Shown here piece after piece: positions 6,665 through 10,451 of a stretch of DNA of 10,451 bases (within the stretch, counting starts at the first letter, position 1; each line of letters starts with the position of its first letter). Below the pieces are notes generated by a model. The model was given only the letters and a program-made list of their open reading frames with translations, had not been told where the DNA came from and did no database searches. Source of the stretch: an uncultured Anaerococcus sp. (GTDB taxonomy: Bacteria; Bacillota; Clostridia; Tissierellales; Peptoniphilaceae); NCBI GenBank assembly GCA_902465755.1, contig CABQOK010000030.1:1-10451 (forward strand), read 5' to 3'. Made by a program: the position numbers and the translations under genes.

Positions 6665-7963
6665 ATGAATTATAAAGAAAAAATACAAAAAATAGTTAAT
6701 TATATAAAAAGTGGAGAGAAAGATCCAAAGGACTTTGCTATAGGCTTTGAGTCAGAGCATTTTGTAGTTGATGGTGATAGCCTTGAAACTGTGTCTTATT
6801 ATGGAGAAGACGGTATAGCTCAATCAATGGAGGAGATTGCTAAAGATTCCTACGAAAAGCATGAGGAAGATGGAAAGATTTTGGGCTTGAGTAAGGAAGG
6901 CTTTGATATTTCTGTAGAGCCAGCCAGTCAATTTGAAATCGCTATTAAATCTCGAAAGAAGCTTGATGACTTATACGAGGATTATAAAAGAGCTATGGCA
7001 GAGATTGTCCCAGTTTTTGAAAAGAAGGGTCAAGTTTTAGCGAGTGTTGGATATCATCCAAAAAGCAAGATAGAAGATATCAAGATTATCCCAAAGAAGA
7101 GATACGACTATATGTATGAGTATTTTAGAATTAATGGGGGAGCCTACGCCCACAATATGATGAAGGGAACGGCAAGCCTTCAGTGCGCTATAGACTACGC
7201 AAACGAAGAAGATTTTATGAAGAAATACTTTGTGGCAAACGCCCTTTCTCCTTTCCTCTATTCGATCTTCGATAATGCCTATATCTTTGAAGGAGAAGTT
7301 TATGATAAGAGAAATCTCCGTCAGATGATTTGGGATAATTGTGACAGGCAGAGAACGGGAGTCTACCCATTTGCCTTTGATGATGACTTCTCTTATGAAA
7401 AATATGCAGAAGAAATCCTAAACACAGACATAATATTCGTCCATGAAGACGGTGAAGATCATTACAAGGGAAGGCTTAAGTTTTCGGAAGTAATGGATAA
7501 AGACTCAAGCGATGAGATGATTTTCCATGCTCTATCTATTGTATTTCCAGATGTAAGAGCTAAAAAATATATAGAAATCAGGATGCCAGATGAAGTGCCT
7601 TATCCATATAACTTTGCAGCCCTAGCCTTAATCAAGGGACTCTTCTATGATGAGGAAAATCTTGATATGCTCTATGAAATCTTTGGGGATATGGATTATA
7701 GGATGCTTACAAATCTTAAGAGTAGGACTGAAAGATACGGCCTTCATGCGACCTACAAGGATAAGGAAATCTATAAATGGGCCTTAGAATTTGTAGATAT
7801 GGCGAAAAGATCTCTAGAGGATGAGGCTCATTATCTAAAGCCTTTGAGGGAAATTCTTGAAAAAGGAAAGAGTCCTAGAGATATTTATGAAGGCCTATAC
7901 AAGAAAGATCCGACAGAAGCAATAAGAGTCTTTTCTGCCAATGAATCTCTAAGGAAGATGTAA
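6665..7963 (+). CDS. gshA: Glutamate--cysteine ligase, GCS2/plant-like type
   Basis: This cytoplasmic enzyme joins glutamate to cysteine with ATP, making gamma-glutamylcysteine, the first step of glutathione synthesis. The 432-residue protein has the hallmarks of the plant-like/GCS2 family: GFESEHFVV at 27-35 (Mg/glutamate-binding acidic residues), EPASQFEIA at 85-93 (the EPxxQxE signature), KKRYDYMYEYF near 144-154, GTASLQCAIDY at 168-178, and a later EIRMPDEVP. The RBS is GGAGAAGG, 6 nt upstream, under a clear promoter. No gshB (glutathione synthetase) is in the window, so the end product may be gamma-glutamylcysteine itself or glutathione if gshB lies elsewhere. Its stop overlaps the radA start by one base. 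A ligase making another gamma-glutamyl compound is possible but less likely. Confidence 0.82.
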   Translation: MNYKEKIQKIVNYIKSGEKDPKDFAIGFESEHFVVDGDSLETVSYYGEDGIAQSMEEIAKDSYEKHEEDGKILGLSKEGFDISVEPASQFEIAIKSRKKLDDLYEDYKRAMAEIVPVFEKKGQVLASVGYHPKSKIEDIKIIPKKRYDYMYEYFRINGGAYAHNMMKGTASLQCAIDYANEEDFMKKYFVANALSPFLYSIFDNAYIFEGEVYDKRNLRQMIWDNCDRQRTGVYPFAFDDDFSYEKYAEEILNTDIIFVHEDGEDHYKGRLKFSEVMDKDSSDEMIFHALSIVFPDVRAKKYIEIRMPDEVPYPYNFAALALIKGLFYDEENLDMLYEIFGDMDYRMLTNLKSRTERYGLHATYKDKEIYKWALEFVDMAKRSLEDEAHYLKPLREILEKGKSPRDIYEGLYKKDPTEAIRVFSANESLRKM

Positions 7964-9333
7964 TGGCGAAAGCAAAAAAAGCCTATGAATGTGCTTCCTG
8001 CGGACATACCCAAGGAGTTTGGGCTGGTCAATGCCCAGAATGCGGTAAGTGGGGGAGCATGCATGAGGTTATTGTTGATAAAAAAGCTACTAAGCAAAAC
8101 ATAGTAGTAGAAGATAAAAATGCCAAAAAGCTTAAATCTATCGCCCTAGATGAGTCTGAAAGGATAAAATCAACCTATAGCGAGTTTGATAGGGCTGTGG
8201 GAGGGGGTCTTGTGAGAGATTCGGTTTCGATTCTTACAGCAAGACCAGGTGCTGGAAAATCTACCCTCCTCCTTCAACTTTCAAAGTCCTACGCGGATAA
8301 GGGCCTTAAGGTGATATATATTTCTGGAGAAGAGAGCGAAAGTCAAATCAAGTCACGTGCAGACAGGATTATGTCGGAGCTTTCTGAAAATATTTGGATT
8401 CTTTCGACAAACTCAATGGACCTTGCAATGAAGGAAATAAAAAATGTTGATGCAGATATAGTTTTTCTAGACTCTATCCAAACCTTTAGCCTGGCAGAAC
8501 TTGATAACAAACAAGGAAGCCCGACCCAAACCATAGAGGTCGCCAACAAGGCGGTAGATATAGCGAAGGATAGCGAAAGAAAAAGGGCTGTTATAATGAT
8601 AGGCCATATGACCAAAAAGGGCGAGATGGCAGGTCTTAGGACCCTGGAGCACTTGGTAGATACGGTCTTAGTCCTTGATGGAGAAAGCGAAGATGACCTT
8701 AGAATTCTAACTTCGACTAAAAATAGATTCGGCAGAACTGGAGAAATCGGCCTATTTTCTATGGATGAAGATGGACTAAATGAAATCGCAAATCCTAGTG
8801 AGTATTTCATCACAGAAAGAAGCGAAGATATAGAAGGATCTGCTATTTCTGTAACCAAGGAGGGATCAAGACTCCTAGAAGTAGAGATAGAATCTCTAGT
8901 ATCAAAATCCTTCATGCCCTATCCACAAAGGATAGGAGACTCCCTAAGAAGAGATGACCTAAACACCTTAATCTCAATTCTTCAAGAAAGAGCAGGCCTA
9001 AATCTTTATGACTACAATGTTATAATCAAAACAACAGGAGGCATCAAGCTAAGTGAGCCATCGGTAAATCTCGCCATAATGGTCTCAATCGCCTCATCCT
9101 TGATGAAGCATCCAGTATCCGACAAGAGCGTCTTCATAGCAGAAGTAGGCCTTACAGGAGAGCTTAAGAAGGTTCCTCAGATTAAGCAAAGGTTAAAAGA
9201 AATTGAAAGGCTAGGCTACAAGAAAGCTTTCGTAGCCAAAAATTCCATCGATATCAAAGACTTTAAGGACTTAAAGATCTATCAACTAGCAAATATCAGA
9301 CAAGTCATAGATCAAGTATTAGTAAAAGGATAA
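7963..9333 (+). CDS. radA: DNA repair protein RadA
   Basis: RadA (Sms) is a RecA-like ATPase that drives branch migration and processing of recombination intermediates. The 456-residue protein has all three parts: a C4 zinc finger with Cys10, Cys13, Cys24 and Cys27 (CASC...CPEC); a RecA-type core with Walker A around 93-101 (ARPGAGKST), Walker B IVFLDS near 166-171 and the RadA-specific KNRFG at 253-257; and a Lon-protease-like C-terminal domain from about 290, where TTGGIKLSEPSVNLAI corresponds to the conserved VGGxxxxEPxxDLA region. The Walker A flank is divergent, since most RadA proteins read GDPGIGKST. The start overlaps the gshA stop (TAATG), with AAGGA 7 nt upstream, indicating coupled translation. 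No strong terminator follows. Confidence 0.95.
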   Translation: MAKAKKAYECASCGHTQGVWAGQCPECGKWGSMHEVIVDKKATKQNIVVEDKNAKKLKSIALDESERIKSTYSEFDRAVGGGLVRDSVSILTARPGAGKSTLLLQLSKSYADKGLKVIYISGEESESQIKSRADRIMSELSENIWILSTNSMDLAMKEIKNVDADIVFLDSIQTFSLAELDNKQGSPTQTIEVANKAVDIAKDSERKRAVIMIGHMTKKGEMAGLRTLEHLVDTVLVLDGESEDDLRILTSTKNRFGRTGEIGLFSMDEDGLNEIANPSEYFITERSEDIEGSAISVTKEGSRLLEVEIESLVSKSFMPYPQRIGDSLRRDDLNTLISILQERAGLNLYDYNVIIKTTGGIKLSEPSVNLAIMVSIASSLMKHPVSDKSVFIAEVGLTGELKKVPQIKQRLKEIERLGYKKAFVAKNSIDIKDFKDLKIYQLANIRQVIDQVLVKG

Positions 9334-9356
9334 TTCTTTAGCTAATTAAGATAGAA

Positions 9357-9393
9357 CTTTAAAATGATATAAATTTATCGTTAAAATTTAAAG
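9357..9393. repeat. AT-rich inverted repeat after radA
   Basis: CTTTAAA (9357-9363) pairs with TTTAAAG (9387-9393), and GATA (9366-9369) pairs with TATC (9376-9379), giving an AT-only hairpin with a small bulge. No T-run follows on the + strand, so it is a poor terminator. It may weakly end the radA transcript or bind a regulator of the next gene. Nothing else is visible between the radA stop and the following promoter. Confidence 0.4.
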
Positions 9394-9414
9394 AAACTTG
9401 TAGCAAAGCTTAGG

Positions 9415-9446
9415 AATTTGCAAATTGAAAACGTGTGTAGTATAAT
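9415..9446 (+). promoter_or_regulatory. Promoter of the FMN-binding lipoprotein gene with palindromic -35 region
   Basis: TTGCAA (9418-9423) and TATAAT (9441-9446) are spaced by 17 bp. The -35 hexamer lies inside a perfect 12-bp palindrome, AATTTGCAAATT (9415-9426), a candidate operator. The leader to the ATG at 9480 is about 28 nt and carries AAGGAG (9468-9473). The promoter is well supported; repression through the palindrome is inferred. Confidence 0.75.
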
Positions 9447-9479
9447 CAGAGGACAAAGGAAAAATAAAAGGAGAATTAT

Positions 9480-9863
9480 ATGAAAAACATAAAATCATAC
9501 GCAGCAATCGCAGCACTAGCCCTTGCTCTCACAGCTTGTGGAAACAATGCTAACGATGCTAAGAAAGAAGATGCTTCTACTGACGTAGCGACAGAAGAAA
9601 CAACAGAAAAAGTTGGTGAAGCTACAGCAGCAGGTTACGGTGGAGACATCAAAGTTAAAGTAACTATGGATGGAGAAACAATAAAAGACATCCAAGTTGA
9701 CCACACAGAAACAGAAGGAATTGGAGCAGACGCAGTTCCAACTCTAGTTGAAGAGATCAAAAAGAACAACGGTACTGAAGGCGTAGATAACGTATCTGGC
9801 GCAACAGTAACAAGCGAAGCTCTAAAAACTGCAGTAGATGATGCAATCAAAGCTGCAAAATAA
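9480..9863 (+). CDS. FMN-binding domain lipoprotein, probably covalently flavinylated
   Basis: This 127-residue lipoprotein carries one FMN_bind domain and is expected on the outer face of the membrane as an extracellular electron carrier. The signal peptide ends in LTAC with Cys20, and an Ala/Glu/Thr/Lys-rich linker covers about 21-50. The domain runs from about 52 to 125. DNVSGAT at 103-109 fits the ApbE flavin-transferase motif (Dxx[S/T]GAT), so FMN should be attached to Thr109 through a phosphoester. No apbE is in the window. AAGGAG, 6 nt before the ATG, and an own promoter point to a separate transcript that ends at the long hairpin after the gene. The remnant of a flavocytochrome-like reductase follows, the usual partner of such domains. 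Domain recognition is firm; the electron-transfer partner is inferred. Confidence 0.85.
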   Translation: MKNIKSYAAIAALALALTACGNNANDAKKEDASTDVATEETTEKVGEATAAGYGGDIKVKVTMDGETIKDIQVDHTETEGIGADAVPTLVEEIKKNNGTEGVDNVSGATVTSEALKTAVDDAIKAAK

Positions 9864-9875
9864 TTAAGAAACATC

Positions 9876-9926
9876 AAGCTCTGAAGGCTAGTCCTAAAAA
9901 TAAAAGGATTAGTCTTTGGGGCTTTT
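9876..9926 (+). terminator. Long rho-independent terminator after the FMN lipoprotein gene
   Basis: A stem of about 19-20 bp with several G-U pairs forms between 9876-9895 and 9905-9924. It has an A-rich 9-nt loop and is followed by TTTTCC. It lies 13 nt after the stop codon. It separates the lipoprotein gene from the broken reductase gene downstream. Confidence 0.8.
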
Positions 9927-9948
9927 CCAATATTTAAAAGGAAGTAGA

Positions 9949-10231
<283 letters not shown>

Positions 10232-10240
10232 AAATAGACT

Positions 10241-10286
10241 AAGAGCTCTCAGAATATGATTAAATCAATTCACTAGAGCTCTTTTT
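10241..10286 (+). terminator. Rho-independent terminator after the reductase remnant
   Basis: AAGAGCTCT (10241-10249) pairs with AGAGCTCTT (10275-10283). Inside, GAAT/ATTC and TGAT/ATCA extend the hairpin, and TTTTTC follows. It sits 9 nt after the remnant's stop, so it is the original terminator of the lost gene, still intact. Confidence 0.85.
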
Positions 10287-10364
10287 CATTATTATACATT
10301 TATTTTATAGTAACTTAACAAGGGTAATTTACACAATCTTTACAATTGAATAGAATAAATTGGC

Positions 10365-10370
10365 TATAAT
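10365..10370 (+). promoter_or_regulatory. Promoter -10 box of the final ABC ATPase gene
   Basis: A perfect TATAAT lies 20 nt before the next ATG. No well-spaced -35 is present: TTTACA (10339-10344) is 20 bp away and TTGAAT (10346-10351) is 13 bp away. The promoter is therefore probably weak or activator-dependent. The stretch 10287-10364 shows nothing else. Confidence 0.5.
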
Positions 10371-10389
10371 TATATTAAGAGGTGATTAG

Positions 10390-10451
10390 ATGGGAGGAAA
10401 TTTATTAGAGATTAAAAATCTTAAATCATGGTATGTTAAGGACAAACTTAT
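10390..10451 (+). CDS. ABC transporter ATP-binding protein, N-terminal fragment (oligopeptide type?)
   Basis: Only the first 20 codons are present; the gene runs off the window. The start MGGNLLEIKNLKSWYV fits the first beta strand of an ABC ATPase, where LLEIKNL followed by an aromatic pair is typical of DppD/OppD-type subunits. The RBS is AGAGGTGAT, with the GAGGTG core 5 nt before the ATG. Walker motifs lie outside the window, so the subfamily is tentative. It appears to start a new transcription unit. Confidence 0.6.
   Translation, partial: MGGNLLEIKNLKSWYVKDKL

Noticed and set aside
8343..8915. 190-codon open frame on the minus strand
   Set aside because: It lies entirely within radA, has a Ser/Ile-rich antisense composition and shows no motif.
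9334..9479. Possible riboswitch or small RNA between radA and the FMN lipoprotein gene
   Set aside because: Only AT-rich symmetry is visible, with no GC-containing stems or known aptamer pattern; the predicted leader is only about 28 nt.

Overview
The window is AT-rich DNA from a low-GC Gram-positive bacterium. Strong Shine-Dalgarno sequences, lipoprotein signals with a Cys20 lipobox, abundant AGA/ATA codons and the gene mix suggest an anaerobic Firmicute of the Anaerococcus/Peptoniphilus (Tissierellia) type. This placement comes from general gene character, not from a database comparison. No tRNA, rRNA, CRISPR array or insertion sequence was seen.

Region 1 (1-6136) is a complete maltose/maltodextrin-type ABC importer operon on the + strand. 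A promoter with candidate operators (146-193) precedes the solute-binding lipoprotein malE. A roughly 100-nt hairpin then separates malE from an unrecognised four-helix membrane protein (1659-2075), malF with an unusual coiled-coil N-terminal extension, malG and the ATPase malK. The last four genes are 1-9 nt apart, and the operon ends in a clear rho-independent terminator. The lipoprotein would capture the sugar, MalF/MalG form the channel and MalK powers it. No sugar-cleaving enzyme or regulator lies in the window.

Region 2 (6139-9333) carries ogt (O6-alkylguanine-DNA alkyltransferase) on the minus strand, divergent from gshA and radA. The gshA product is a glutamate-cysteine ligase of the plant-like GCS2 type. 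radA is a DNA repair/recombination ATPase gene. gshA has a good promoter, and its stop codon overlaps the radA start (TAATG), so the two are probably co-transcribed and translationally coupled. The pair joins thiol metabolism to DNA repair.

Region 3 (9334-10389) contains a small FMN-binding lipoprotein gene with its own promoter and a long terminator. The 527 nt from its stop to the next gene hold no intact gene. They do hold the wreck of a flavocytochrome-c/fumarate-reductase-like lipoprotein gene, which retains an RBS, a decayed signal peptide and an intact conserved C-terminal tail after an internal deletion. The FMN lipoprotein is therefore probably the surviving partner of a lost extracellular flavin-dependent reductase.

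Region 4 (10390 to the end) is the first 20 codons of an ABC-transporter ATPase, probably of the oligopeptide type, with its own promoter and RBS.

The least conventional parts are the accessory membrane protein and extended MalF inside the sugar operon, the long hairpin after malE, and the eroded reductase beside its orphan FMN carrier.
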